From Wagnerdoeblera intermedia (GTDB taxonomy: Bacteria; Pseudomonadota; Alphaproteobacteria; Rhodobacterales; Rhodobacteraceae), in the NCBI RefSeq assembly GCF_042647465.1, contig NZ_JBHRVN010000004.1: 64,000 nt of DNA, one strand, 5' to 3'. The notes beneath the pieces were generated by a model, which was not told the origin of the DNA, did not search any database, and was given only the letters and a program-made list of their open reading frames with translations. The first letter of the stretch is position 1. Each line of letters starts with the position of its first letter. The position numbers and the translations under genes are program-made. Of the stretch, positions 8,484-17,127 are shown in pieces.

Positions 8484-8559
8484 TCCCTGTGGCGGACTTG
8501 ACTTGGCTCCGCCCAGGGGACACTTCTCATCCCAAACCAGTTTAAAGGCGGAGACCTGC

Positions 8560-9906
8560 ATGTCTATTCCTCAGTCCGGCGGCGGGCCGATTGAACGTCC
8601 GGAGCAACTTGCCGAACTGATGGAATCGGGCTCCAAACCGCGCGACGCCTGGCGTATCGGGACCGAGCATGAGAAATTCGGCTGGCTGACCGCGACCCGT
8701 AAGCCCGTTCCCTACGCGGGCCAGGCCTCAGTGAAAGCCGTGCTCGAAGGGCTGCGCGACCGCTTCAACTGGACCCCGGTCCTTGAGGCGGGGGAACTGA
8801 TCGGGCTGCACCGCGACGGCGCGAATATCTCGCTCGAACCCGGTGGCCAGCTGGAACTCTCCGGCGCGCCTCTCGCATCGGTCGTTGAGACAGAGGCAGA
8901 GCTGCAAAACCACCTCACCGAGGTTGAGGCCGTCGCAGGCCCCCTTGGCATCCGCTATATGAGCCTTGGGGCCGCGCCTGAGTGGTCGCATGACGAAATG
9001 CCGGTAATGCCCAAGGGCCGCTACCGCCTGATGACCGAATATATGGGGCGCGTGGGCACGCACGGCACCCAGATGATGTATCGCACCTCGACCGTCCAGG
9101 TGAACCTCGACTTCGGGTCAGAGGCCGATATGGTCAAAAAGATGCGCGTGGCGCTGGCGCTGCAGCCGGTGGCAACCGCGCTCTTTGCTTCGTCGCCTTT
9201 CTTTGACGGCAGGCCCAACGGCCACAAATCCTGGCGTTCGCGGATCTGGCGCGGACTTGATAATTCGCGCACCGGTATGCTGCCCTTCGTCTTCGATGAG
9301 GGCTTTGGCTTTGAAGCCTATGCCGACTGGGTCCTCGATGTGCCGATGTATTTTGTCTACCGCGACGGCAATTACATCGACGCCCGCGGCCAGAGCTTCC
9401 GGGATTTCCTGAAAGGCAAACTCCCCGCCATGCCGGGCGAAGTGCCGACGCTCTCGGACTGGGCTGACCACCTCACCACCGTTTTCCCCGAAGCCCGGGT
9501 GAAGAAATATATCGAAATGCGCGGCGCAGATGCGGGCTCTCAGGCCCATCTCAGCGCGCTTCCGGCCTTCTGGGTCGGGCTGATGTATGACCAGGGCGCA
9601 CTCGATGCTGCCTGGGATCTTGTCAAAGGCCTCTCTGCGGACACGCGCGAAGGCCTGCGGGTCGCCGCTTCTGAGAAGGCGCTTCAGGGCGAAGCCGATG
9701 GCATCCGCCTGCTCGATCTCGCCCGGGAAACGCTGAAACTTTCGCGTCAGGGCCTGCAGGCCCGCGGCCTTGCGGAAGAACGCTTCCTCGACATCCTCGA
9801 TGCGGATGCCGCCAAAGGCGAGGTCCAGGCCGACCGCCTGCTGCGCGCCTATGATACGGAATGGATGAAAGACCTGACCCCGATCTACAGCGCAACAAGC
9901 CTGTGA
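8560..9906 (+). CDS. gshA: Glutamate-cysteine ligase (plant/alphaproteobacterial type)
   Basis: First enzyme of glutathione synthesis, joining glutamate to cysteine through the gamma-carboxyl with ATP. The 448-residue protein has the hallmarks of the plant/alphaproteobacterial class: WRIGTEHEKFG near the N-terminus, LHRDGANISLEPGGQLELSG, and MMYRTSTVQVNLDF. The ATG at 8560 is preceded by an AAAGGCGGAGA ribosome binding site and gives the family's usual N-terminus; the reading frame stays open further upstream without a better start. It ends at paired hairpins (9917-9972). It is the likely last gene of the rsmE unit, although a promoter may lie in the 76-bp gap. Confidence 0.95.
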   Translation: MSIPQSGGGPIERPEQLAELMESGSKPRDAWRIGTEHEKFGWLTATRKPVPYAGQASVKAVLEGLRDRFNWTPVLEAGELIGLHRDGANISLEPGGQLELSGAPLASVVETEAELQNHLTEVEAVAGPLGIRYMSLGAAPEWSHDEMPVMPKGRYRLMTEYMGRVGTHGTQMMYRTSTVQVNLDFGSEADMVKKMRVALALQPVATALFASSPFFDGRPNGHKSWRSRIWRGLDNSRTGMLPFVFDEGFGFEAYADWVLDVPMYFVYRDGNYIDARGQSFRDFLKGKLPAMPGEVPTLSDWADHLTTVFPEARVKKYIEMRGADAGSQAHLSALPAFWVGLMYDQGALDAAWDLVKGLSADTREGLRVAASEKALQGEADGIRLLDLARETLKLSRQGLQARGLAEERFLDILDADAAKGEVQADRLLRAYDTEWMKDLTPIYSATSL

Positions 9907-9916
9907 TCGGGGAAGC

Positions 9917-9972
9917 CTGAAGGGGCGCTGCCCCTTCAGACGGGGGTGCGGGGGCCGTGGCCCCCGCTTTTT
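9917..9972 (+). terminator. Double hairpin terminator after gshA
   Basis: Two consecutive perfect hairpins lie here. The first is CTGAAGGGGC / GCCCCTTCAG (9917-9939, 3-base loop). The second is GCGGGGGCC / GGCCCCCGC (9948-9967, 2-base loop), followed by TTTTT. They sit between the convergent gshA and ABC permease genes. The second is the classic terminator for gshA; the pair can also fold on the minus strand. Confidence 0.8.
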
Positions 9973-9990
9973 GTTTGCCTGCCCCCGCGC

Positions 9991-10755
9991 TTACTGCCCG
10001 CGATCGGCCCAGCCTGCGAAGATCTTCTCCAGCACCACCACGACGTAGAAAAGCACGATTCCCAGGAAGGCCAGCGCCAGCAGCACCGCGAACATCAGCG
10101 GGTAATCCGCATTGATCTTACCGCTGTCAAACAGCGCCCCCAGACCGCGCCCATGCGGCTCCACAATCTCCATGAGGTTGGTGCCGATAAAGGCCAGCGT
10201 CACCGCCACCTTCAGTGCGCCAAAGAACTCCGGCAGAGTCTTCGGCAGCGCGATCTTGCGGAAAATCGTAAACCGACTTGCCCCGAGCGCACGCAGAATA
10301 TCGCGGTATTCCGGCTCCAGCGTCGACAGCCCGATCGAGACCGAGACTGCAATCGGGAAAAACGAGATCATAAAGGCGATCAGGATGGTGTTGAAATCAT
10401 GCTGACCCACAAAGATCAGCGCAATGACCGGCACCACAGAGGCTTTCGGGATGGCGTTAAAGCCCACCAGGATCGGGTAAAGCGCCTCGCGCATGATGCG
10501 CGAAAATCCCATGATCATGCCAAGGAAGGTGCCAAAGAGCACCGCCAGCAGCAGGCCCGCCACCGTGCGCCAGAGCGTGTCCCAGCCCATGGTCAGAAAC
10601 AGATGCCCATAGCGCTGATACGCCGGCCAGAGATCCGAGGGCGAGGCCATTTTGTAATCCGGCCAGCCTTTGAACCAGACCAGCCATTCCCAGAAGGCGA
10701 TGATGACCAGTAGGGCCAGCAGCGGCGGAGCCGCCTTGCGAAATGCCTGCATCAA
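9991..10755 (-). CDS. ABC transporter permease (SsuC/TauC type)
   Basis: Membrane subunit of an ABC importer, 254 residues, with about six hydrophobic helices. A BPD-type EAA loop is visible (SRDILRALGASRFTIFRKIALP-like, around residue 150), which docks with the ATPase. The nearest well-known relatives are nitrate/sulfonate/taurine and pyrimidine-precursor permeases. It overlaps the upstream ATPase gene by 4 bp (ATGA), a sign of tight coupling. It is the last gene of the minus-strand unit binding protein - ATPase - permease. The substrate is set by the binding protein and is unknown. Confidence 0.88.
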   Translation of the reverse strand: MMQAFRKAAPPLLALLVIIAFWEWLVWFKGWPDYKMASPSDLWPAYQRYGHLFLTMGWDTLWRTVAGLLLAVLFGTFLGMIMGFSRIMREALYPILVGFNAIPKASVVPVIALIFVGQHDFNTILIAFMISFFPIAVSVSIGLSTLEPEYRDILRALGASRFTIFRKIALPKTLPEFFGALKVAVTLAFIGTNLMEIVEPHGRGLGALFDSGKINADYPLMFAVLLALAFLGIVLFYVVVVLEKIFAGWADRGQ

Positions 10756-11543
10756 TGCGCCCCCCCGTTGCGGCCCTGGGCAATCTCAATCTGGTCGCGC
10801 AGAATGGCCAGGCGCTCGATGCTCTTCGCCTCATACAGCATGGAAATCGGGCGCGGGTTGATCGGATAATCCACCTGCATGCGGTATTGCACATGCGCCG
10901 GACGGTCCGAGAGCACGATAATCTCATCGGCGAGATAGACACTCTCGCGCAGATCATGGGTGATCAGCAGGGCGGTAAACGGCTCCTCTGCGCGCAGCTT
11001 ATGCATCAATTGCCACAGATCCTCACGGGTAAAGGCATCAAGCGCGCCGAAGGGTTCATCCATGATGAGGACTTCCGGCTTATGCACGATGGCGCGGCAA
11101 AGGCTCGCGCGCTGGCGCATACCGCCGGAAAGCTGGCTCGGCCGCTTGGCTTCAAACCCGGAAAGACCCACCAGCGCCAGAAGCTTCCTCGCCCGCTCTT
11201 CGCGCTGCGCCTTCGGCATGGACGGGGCCACAATCTCCAGCGGCAGCATTACGTTTTCCAAAATCGTGCGCCATTCCAGCATGACGGGATTTTGAAAAGC
11301 CATGCCCACGGTCTTGCGCGGTGTTTTCACCCGCTCGCCATGCAGCCAGACTTCGCCCTGATCAGGCTTCATCAGCCCGGCAATCAGCCGCGTCAGCGTG
11401 GATTTTCCACAGCCCGAAGGCCCCACAACGGCGCAGAATTTCCCCTCAGGGATCGCAATATTCAGATCACGCAATACCGGCAGCGCCCCTGCAGGCGTCC
11501 GGTAGGCATGCGTTACGCCCTTAATTTCAACAAGATCAGCCAC
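10752..11543 (-). CDS. ABC transporter ATP-binding protein (SsuB/TauB type)
   Basis: ATPase subunit of the same importer. Walker A is GPSGCGKST (about residues 45-53), the ABC signature is LSGGMRQRASL, and Walker B plus catalytic Glu is VLIMDEPFGALD, followed by the switch histidine (LLITHDL). I place the start at the GTG at 11543 (MADLVEIKG, 263 residues), with a G-rich ribosome site before it. A longer in-frame start at 11573 would run into a strong hairpin (11571-11602). It overlaps the permease gene by 4 bp. It energises uptake across the inner membrane. Confidence 0.88.
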   Translation of the reverse strand: MADLVEIKGVTHAYRTPAGALPVLRDLNIAIPEGKFCAVVGPSGCGKSTLTRLIAGLMKPDQGEVWLHGERVKTPRKTVGMAFQNPVMLEWRTILENVMLPLEIVAPSMPKAQREERARKLLALVGLSGFEAKRPSQLSGGMRQRASLCRAIVHKPEVLIMDEPFGALDAFTREDLWQLMHKLRAEEPFTALLITHDLRESVYLADEIIVLSDRPAHVQYRMQVDYPINPRPISMLYEAKSIERLAILRDQIEIAQGRNGGAH

Positions 11544-11570
11544 GTCGGACCGCCCCCCATAGACAGAATA

Positions 11571-11602
11571 CACCCCGGCACGGGCAAGTCGCCGCCGGGG
11601 TG
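11571..11602 (-). terminator. Stem-loop between binding-protein and ATPase genes
   Basis: CACCCCGGC / GCCGGGGTG, a 9-bp stem with a 14-base loop, lies between the binding-protein stop (11612) and the ATPase start (11543). There is no T-run, so it is more likely a partial terminator or mRNA 3'-end stabiliser that lets the binding protein be made in excess, as in many ABC operons. Confidence 0.5.
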
Positions 11603-11611
11603 TGCGTGCAA

Positions 11612-12628
11612 TCAGAACTTCAGGCTGCCGTCTTTGGGCAGATAAGCGTCTGTGTAGTAAAGCTCAGGCGTCGGCGCGTTTTTGAACTCATAGATCTCTT
11701 TGAGCTGCTCAATCGACTTCGCATAGCGGTCGGCATCAATGCCGCCCATGCCATTGGCTTTGACGTAATCGGTCACAACCACATCACGCAAAGCCAGCTC
11801 CAGCCGCTCGGTCTCCAGCTCAACATCCGAGGCCGGGGTGCGCGGGATCATCCCCTCCACCGCCTTTTTCGGGTCTTTGGCAGCATCCTGCCAACCCTTT
11901 GCAGCGGCTTTGATAAATCCGGTGACCGCCGCTTCATTGGCCTTTGCGAAGTCGGTGTTCACGATCACGGCGTTGCCGTAATAATGCACGCCGTAATCGG
12001 CCATCAGCATGACGTTCAGATCTTCGGCCGGAACGCCGAGGCGGCGGGTGTTCAGGAAGCTGGTGAAGGAGAAGCCGGTGACGGCATCAACTTTGCCTTC
12101 CGCCAGCATCGGCTCACGGGTGGGGAAGCCCACCGGCTCGACGGTGATCTTGCTGACATCCAGACCATTGGCACTGGCCAGCGCCGGAAACTGCGACCAG
12201 GCGCCATCCGGCGGCGGCGCGCCGAGGATTTTGCCCTCAAGATCTTTCAGTTCATTGATGCCCTGGGACTTGCGGCCCACGATGGCGGCAGCGGGTTTGT
12301 CATAGACAATCATCACCGCGGTGATCGGTGCGCCGGGGTTTTGATCGAGAAACTTTGCGATCGAGTTCATATCGGCAAAGCCGAACTGAAACGCGCCGGT
12401 TGCCACCTTCGGAATCGCATCAAGCGAGCCCTGGCCCGCCTGGATTTCCACCTTCAGCCCCTCAGCGCCGAAGTGGCCATTGTCGACCGCAGCAAACCAG
12501 GGCGCGGCAGGCCCCTCAAATTTCCAGTCGAGCGCAAAGTTGATCGCCGTTTCCGCCGCGGCGACACCCGCCGTCAGGCCCGAGAGCGACAGACCAAGCG
12601 CCGCGACTTTCAAAGCACGTTGAAGCAT
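11612..12628 (-). CDS. ABC transporter substrate-binding protein (NMT1/SsuA-like)
   Basis: Periplasmic binding protein that captures the substrate for the downstream ATPase and permease. The ATG at 12628 is chosen because it has a strong GGAGGA site 7 bp upstream and begins a clear signal peptide (MLQRALKVAALGLSLSG, cleavage near AAA-ET). The precursor is 338 residues. The mature protein starts with INFALDWKFEGPAAPWF, typical of the NMT1/SsuA group, which includes carriers of sulfonates, nitrate, thiamine-pyrimidine precursors and riboflavin. I see no motif that fixes the substrate, and no TPP- or FMN-type riboswitch in the leader. Confidence 0.85.
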   Translation of the reverse strand: MLQRALKVAALGLSLSGLTAGVAAAETAINFALDWKFEGPAAPWFAAVDNGHFGAEGLKVEIQAGQGSLDAIPKVATGAFQFGFADMNSIAKFLDQNPGAPITAVMIVYDKPAAAIVGRKSQGINELKDLEGKILGAPPPDGAWSQFPALASANGLDVSKITVEPVGFPTREPMLAEGKVDAVTGFSFTSFLNTRRLGVPAEDLNVMLMADYGVHYYGNAVIVNTDFAKANEAAVTGFIKAAAKGWQDAAKDPKKAVEGMIPRTPASDVELETERLELALRDVVVTDYVKANGMGGIDADRYAKSIEQLKEIYEFKNAPTPELYYTDAYLPKDGSLKF

Positions 12629-12790
12629 CAGTTTCCTCCGGTTGGACTTAGGCCAGCCTGGCATGTGCCGAAGAGAGGGGCAGCCATTTGTCTTATTTTT
12701 GTGCGGCAAGTCTGACCGAATTGCCCGAATTTAAGCAACATTGATTTTATTGCCGCCGTATTGGGCAAAAAATAAGTGCGCCGCATAAAA

Positions 12791-12815
12791 GAAAGCCGGC
12801 CCGCGAGCCGGCTTT
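12791..12815 (-). terminator. Rho-independent terminator of phaB
   Basis: GAAAGCCGGC / GCCGGCTTTC (10-bp stem, short loop), followed on the minus strand by TTTTATG. It lies 20 bp beyond the phaB stop and separates phaB from the ABC-transporter leader. Confidence 0.75.
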
Positions 12816-12834
12816 CTCCACCAGGTCTTCCATT

Positions 12835-13557
12835 TCAAACGAAGAACTGGCCGCCGTTTGCAGTGATGGTCGAGCCGTTGATGAAGGCCGAGTCCTCTGC
12901 CACGAGGAAGGTCACGCAGCGCGCGATTTCCTCCGGCTCGCCCAGGCGGCCGGTGGGGATCTGTGCGGCGATGCTTTCGCGCGCTTTCTCGGGCATGGCC
13001 ATCACCATTTCCGTGGCGATATAGCCCGGGCAGATCGCATTGGCGGTGATGCCATTGCGCGCGCCTTCCTGCGCGAGGCTTTTCACGATCCCCAGATCGC
13101 CCGCTTTGGTTGCGGCATAGTTTACCTGACCGAACTGACCTTTTTGTCCGTTGATCGAGGAGATCACCACAACACGGCCGAAGCGGCGCTCACGCATACC
13201 GGCCCAGACCGGATGAACCGTGTTGAAAACGCCGTTCAGGTTGGTGTCGACCACTTCTTTCCACTGCGCGTGGGTCATTTTGTGGAAGGGTGCATCGCGG
13301 GTGATGCCCGCATTGGCCACCACGATATCAATCGGGCCGAGCTCGGCTTCGATGGCCGCGATCCCGGCCTTTGAGGCCTCATAATCCGAGACGTCCCATT
13401 TCCAGGTCGGAATGCCGGTGTCGGCGGTGAAGCCACGGGCGGCCTCATCATTGCCGGCATAGTTCGCCGCGACGGTATAACCGGCTGCTTTCAGCGCCTT
13501 AGAAATGGCAGCGCCAATGCCGCGGGTTCCACCGGTGACCAGTGCGACTCTCGACAT
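12835..13557 (-). CDS. phaB: Acetoacetyl-CoA reductase
   Basis: NADPH-dependent short-chain dehydrogenase that reduces acetoacetyl-CoA to (R)-3-hydroxybutyryl-CoA, the monomer for polyhydroxybutyrate storage polymer. The 240-residue length is exact for PhaB. The cofactor motif is TGGTRGIGAAIS near the N-terminus, followed by NAGIT and the catalytic Ser-Tyr-Lys set in VISSINGQKGQFGQVNYAATK. It sits 95 bp downstream of phaA on the same strand. FabG is a close paralogue, but length and linkage to phaA favour PhaB. The polymerase gene phaC is not in this window. Confidence 0.94.
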   Translation of the reverse strand: MSRVALVTGGTRGIGAAISKALKAAGYTVAANYAGNDEAARGFTADTGIPTWKWDVSDYEASKAGIAAIEAELGPIDIVVANAGITRDAPFHKMTHAQWKEVVDTNLNGVFNTVHPVWAGMRERRFGRVVVISSINGQKGQFGQVNYAATKAGDLGIVKSLAQEGARNGITANAICPGYIATEMVMAMPEKARESIAAQIPTGRLGEPEEIARCVTFLVAEDSAFINGSTITANGGQFFV

Positions 13558-13612
13558 GAATCCTCCTCACAGAAATTATATGTCTTTTGGTTTTGTTACT
13601 ACGCAAGAATCA

Positions 13613-13635
13613 TGCGCGCAACTATATTGCGCACA
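13613..13635. promoter_or_regulatory. Inverted repeat in the phaA-phaB gap
   Basis: TGCGC...GCGCA forms an inverted repeat around an AT-rich centre (CAACTATAT) between phaA and phaB. TGC/GCA-type palindromes are what I recall for the PHB repressor PhaR in Rhodobacteraceae; I cannot confirm a match here. It would give phaB its own control in addition to read-through from phaA. Confidence 0.25.
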
Positions 13636-13652
13636 TGCTCTGCGGAAATACC

Positions 13653-14825
13653 TCAGCGTTCGAGGCACATGGCAACGCCCATGCCGCCGCCAATGCAGAG
13701 GGTGGCCAATGCGCGTTTGGCATCGCGGCGCTGCATTTCGAAAAGGAGGGTGTTGAGAACCCGCGCGCCCGACGCCCCGATCGGATGGCCGATGGCAATG
13801 GCACCCCCGTTGACGTTCACAATCGACGGATCCCAGCCCATCTCTTTGTTGACCGCACAGGCCTGGGCGGCAAAGGCCTCATTGGCCTCGACAAGGTCGA
13901 GATCCTGCACGCCCCAGCCCGCTTTGCTCAGCGCTTTGCGGCTGGCATGGACGGGGCCCACGCCCATGATCGCCGGGTCCAGACCGGCCGTCGCATAGGA
14001 GGCGATGCGCGCCAGGATCTTCAGCCCGCGTTTTTCGGCCTCAGCCTCTGACATCAGCAGAACCGCGGCCGCGCCGTCATTGATGCCGGAGGCATTTGCC
14101 GCCGTCACCGAGCCGTCTTTGGTAAAGGCCGGGCGCAGGCCGGACATGGCTTCAAGGGTGGCACCGTGGCGGATGTATTCATCCGCGCTGACCACGGTTT
14201 CGCCCTTGCGGGTTTTCAGGGTCACCGGAACGATCTCATCGGCGAATTTACCGGCCTTCTGCGCGGCCTCAGCCTTGTTCTGGCTGGCAACGGCGAAGAT
14301 GTCCTGCTCCTCGCGGGAGATCTGCCATTTATTGGCAACGTTCTCAGCGGTCTGGCCCATGTGGTAGCCGTTGAAAGCATCCCAGAGGCCGTCTTTGATC
14401 ATCGAATCGATGAAATTCAGATCGCCCATCTTCTGGCCCGCGCGCAGATGCGCGACATGGGGGGAGAGCGACATGTTTTCCTGGCCACCGGCGGCCACAA
14501 TTTCAGCATCCCCAAGCGCGATGTGCTGTGCCGCAATGGCCACGGCGCGCAGGCCCGATCCGCAGACCTGGTTAATCGACCAGGCCGAGCTTTCCTGCGG
14601 CAGCCCCGCTTTGATATGCGCCTGGCGTGCCGGGTTCTGGCCCTGGCCTGCGGTCAGCACCTGGCCGAGGATGGTCTCAGAGACCTCAGCCCTGTCAATG
14701 CCCGCGCGGGCACAGATGGCCTCAAGCACAATGGCGCCAAGGTCATGCGCGGGGGTCTGGGCGAACGCGCCGTTGAAGCTGCCAACCGGGGTACGGGCTG
14801 CGGATACAATAACAACTTTGGTCAT
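13653..14825 (-). CDS. phaA: Acetyl-CoA acetyltransferase (beta-ketothiolase)
   Basis: Condenses two acetyl-CoA to acetoacetyl-CoA, the entry step to polyhydroxybutyrate. The 390-residue length matches biosynthetic thiolases. The nucleophile is Cys88 (NQVCGSG), the catalytic His347 is in IGHPIGASG, and the acid/base Cys377 is in LCIGGGMG; all are intact. It is followed by phaB on the same strand. The same enzyme can work in the degradative direction, but the gene pair argues for PHB synthesis. No anomalies. Confidence 0.95.
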   Translation of the reverse strand: MTKVVIVSAARTPVGSFNGAFAQTPAHDLGAIVLEAICARAGIDRAEVSETILGQVLTAGQGQNPARQAHIKAGLPQESSAWSINQVCGSGLRAVAIAAQHIALGDAEIVAAGGQENMSLSPHVAHLRAGQKMGDLNFIDSMIKDGLWDAFNGYHMGQTAENVANKWQISREEQDIFAVASQNKAEAAQKAGKFADEIVPVTLKTRKGETVVSADEYIRHGATLEAMSGLRPAFTKDGSVTAANASGINDGAAAVLLMSEAEAEKRGLKILARIASYATAGLDPAIMGVGPVHASRKALSKAGWGVQDLDLVEANEAFAAQACAVNKEMGWDPSIVNVNGGAIAIGHPIGASGARVLNTLLFEMQRRDAKRALATLCIGGGMGVAMCLER

Positions 14826-14984
14826 GGGCTTCCTTCCCTGAGTGGGGCGGGGACGGGGACCTGCCCCCTCCTGCCGGTCCGTCGGGCAAAATACGCCCGG
14901 ACTCAGCCCCGCCGCAGGGCGACGGGGTGCTGTGCGTTATGGCTAAGACGCCGAACAGGGAAGAGCAAGACAAATGGCCGCAGG

Positions 14985-15833
14985 TCAGCCCGCCGCCGCC
15001 CGCCCCCGCCTGGCCTGAGCCTCAGGGCGCGGCAGCCAGTCAGGCTGCAGCATCGGAGCGGCGAAGTGATAGCCCTGCATACAGTCGACCCCAAGGCTTG
15101 CCAGCCAGTCGGCATCGGCCTGACTTTCGACGGCTTCCGCCACCACAAGCATATCAAAATGCTGCCCGATGGAGGTCAGGGCGCGCGTCAGCACCTGATT
15201 GTCGGGATTGGAGGCGACATTGCGGATGAACTGCCCGTCGATCTTCACCATGTCGAAGAAGAACTCGCGGAAATAGCGAAAGGCGGTATAGCCCGCGCCA
15301 AAATCATCCAGGGCGAAGGCGATGCCCAGGCCGTGAAGCTCATCCATGAAGGCGCTTACCACCTCAGGCATCATCATGGCGGAGCTTTCGGTGATTTCGA
15401 GAATCAGCCGCTCGGCCAGGGTGTCATCCTGCTTCAGCCCCTGATGCAGGGTGTTCATCCAACGCCCGTAACCGATGGAGCGGGCGGACATATTGATCGA
15501 GAGCCGCAGGTCCGGGACCCGCTGCAGGATCGTCAGGCCATGGGTCAGGGCCGCGCAGTCGATCAGCCTGCCGGTTTCGCGGGTTTCAACGGCGGTGATG
15601 AATTCCCGCGCCGGGATGATGCGCCCTGAGGTGTCGAGGATGCGAATCAGCCCCTCATAAAAGGCCACCCGGCCTTTGTCGCGGGCAAGAACAACGGGCT
15701 GAAAGGCCAGGGCCGTGCGCCCCTCTCTCAGGGCCTGATCGACCATATCGAGCACTTCACGATCGCGCAGCGTGATGGCAGAGGTCAGCGGATCTGAAAA
15801 GCCCTCAGGCCGGGGGGGCTTGGGATGTGTCAT
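14985..15833 (-). CDS. EAL-domain protein (putative cyclic-di-GMP phosphodiesterase)
   Basis: A 282-residue protein made almost wholly of an EAL domain, which hydrolyses the second messenger c-di-GMP to pGpG with Mg2+/Mn2+. The signature is EGL (FYEGLIRI, near residue 55) in place of EAL. The other catalytic elements look present: Asn in LSINMS, Glu in ILEITES, the Asp pair in LDDFGAGYT, Lys in VKIDGQF, Glu in VVAEAVES and Gln in MQGYHF. Activity is therefore likely but not certain. There is no sensor, GGDEF or membrane segment, so it is a stand-alone cytoplasmic protein. The gene is isolated, about 150 bp from phaA. Confidence 0.88.
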   Translation of the reverse strand: MTHPKPPRPEGFSDPLTSAITLRDREVLDMVDQALREGRTALAFQPVVLARDKGRVAFYEGLIRILDTSGRIIPAREFITAVETRETGRLIDCAALTHGLTILQRVPDLRLSINMSARSIGYGRWMNTLHQGLKQDDTLAERLILEITESSAMMMPEVVSAFMDELHGLGIAFALDDFGAGYTAFRYFREFFFDMVKIDGQFIRNVASNPDNQVLTRALTSIGQHFDMLVVAEAVESQADADWLASLGVDCMQGYHFAAPMLQPDWLPRPEAQARRGRAAAG

Positions 15834-15952
15834 GCGGGCCTCCTCTCGGGCATCTGCGGGCAGCCTGCCACGGGGAGCTTAATTCCCGTTTAAGTTTCCC
15901 ATTTTGTTCTAATTGCGCTAATTTTCCGGGAGCTTCGGGAGGGGATCTTGGA

Positions 15953-16543
15953 ATGCAGACGCGCTGTGCCTGGTGCGGGACGGACCCGCTTTATATCCGC
16001 TACCACGATGAGGAATGGGGCGTTCCGGTCACCGATGGCCGCACCCTGTGGGAGCTTTTGATGCTCGAGGGGTTTCAGGCCGGTCTGTCCTGGATCACCA
16101 TTCTGCGGCGGCGCGAGGGGTTTCGGAAGGCTTTTGCCGGTTTTGATCCCCGGATCGTTGCCACCTGGGGAGAGGCGGAAGTGGCGGAGCTGCTGCAAAA
16201 CCCCGACATCATTCGCCACCGCGGAAAGATCGAAGCGACGATCCGCGCCGCAGAAAGCTTTCTGCGTCTTGAGGCCGCGCCTGGCGGCTTTGCCGGCTTC
16301 ATCTGGAGTTTCACGCAGGGCGTGCCGCTGCAAAACGGTCTGCAACCCGGTGCCAGGGCGCCTGCGCAGACCGAAACCTCCCTCGCGCTGTCGAAGGCTT
16401 TGAAGCGCGAAGGATTTAAATTCTGCGGGCCGACAATCACTTACGCCTTCATGCAGGCAGCGGGTCTGGTCAATGACCATCTGACGACCTGTCTGGCCTA
16501 TGACCGGGTTGCGGCCCTGGGCGGGCCGCAGAAGCTCAGCTGA
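15953..16543 (+). CDS. tag: DNA-3-methyladenine glycosylase I
   Basis: Base-excision repair enzyme that removes 3-methyladenine from alkylated DNA. The 196-residue protein has the zinc-binding set of the Tag family: Cys5 and His18 at the N-terminus (CAWCG...YHDEEWG), and His and Cys in VNDHLTTC near the C-terminus. The substrate-pocket region GFQAGLSWITILRRR is also present. The ATG at 15953 follows a GGGAGGGGATC ribosome site; an open frame extends upstream without good coding character. It converges on the CoxG-like gene with an 8-bp overlap of the 3' ends. Confidence 0.94.
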   Translation: MQTRCAWCGTDPLYIRYHDEEWGVPVTDGRTLWELLMLEGFQAGLSWITILRRREGFRKAFAGFDPRIVATWGEAEVAELLQNPDIIRHRGKIEATIRAAESFLRLEAAPGGFAGFIWSFTQGVPLQNGLQPGARAPAQTETSLALSKALKREGFKFCGPTITYAFMQAAGLVNDHLTTCLAYDRVAALGGPQKLS

Positions 16544-17048
16544 CCAGACGCTTGAACCAGCCTTTTTTTGCGGTCTCGCCGGCTTCGCCTTCGGGCGGTG
16601 GCTCGGCAGGGCCTTCAATGGCTTCCTGGAAGCGGTTGAAGAACTCCTCCGCAAGCTTGGCGGCAAAGCTGTCGATGATACGGCTGCCAAGCTGCGCCAG
16701 CTTGCCGCCGACATTGGCGTCAACCTCATAGCTCAGCAGCGTCCCTTCGCCTGCCGGGGTCAGGGTCACACGCGCGGCGCCCTTGGCAAAACCCGCAGCG
16801 CCGCCCTTGCCCTCGCCGGAGAGGGTGCAGCTGACCCCTTCAACGATGTCGGACATCTTCACCAGCCCGGTGAATTTCGCTTTCACGGGACCGACTTTCT
16901 GGACCACCACCGCCTCAAACCCCTCCTCGGGTGAGCCGGTGAGTTCCTCGCAGCCGGGCACGCAGGCTTTCAGAACTTCGGGGTTGAAAAGTGCCTGCCA
17001 GACCTCTGCGGGCGGCGCGGCAATTTCACGGGTATCTTTCATTTCCAT
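16536..17048 (-). CDS. SRPBCC protein, carbon monoxide dehydrogenase subunit G (CoxG)-like
   Basis: A 170-residue START/SRPBCC-fold protein. The opening region REIAAPPAEVWQALFNPEVLKACVPGCEEL, with its CVPGCE motif, is diagnostic of the CoxG family. In CO-dehydrogenase clusters these proteins help with membrane attachment or maturation; stand-alone copies such as this one have no established role. The start at 17048 has an AGGAGGAGGG site; an alternative ATG lies two codons inside. A hydrophilic linker and a basic end (KKGWFKRL) suggest membrane association. No cox genes are nearby, so a link to CO oxidation should not be assumed. Confidence 0.85.
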   Translation of the reverse strand: MEMKDTREIAAPPAEVWQALFNPEVLKACVPGCEELTGSPEEGFEAVVVQKVGPVKAKFTGLVKMSDIVEGVSCTLSGEGKGGAAGFAKGAARVTLTPAGEGTLLSYEVDANVGGKLAQLGSRIIDSFAAKLAEEFFNRFQEAIEGPAEPPPEGEAGETAKKGWFKRLVS

Positions 17049-17127
17049 CTCGGGCCCTCCTCCTGAGTTGACGGAAGAATAGGGCCACGCCGCCCCGGAG
17101 CAAGCAGTTTCCCCGGGGCAGCAGTCG

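Noticed and set aside
12629..12790. TPP or FMN riboswitch upstream of the ABC importer
   Set aside because: The leader lacks the conserved CUGAGA/ACCUGA words of the TPP riboswitch and the multi-stem FMN pattern.
16536..17048. CO dehydrogenase operon
   Set aside because: Only a CoxG-like SRPBCC gene is present; no coxM, coxS or coxL lies nearby.
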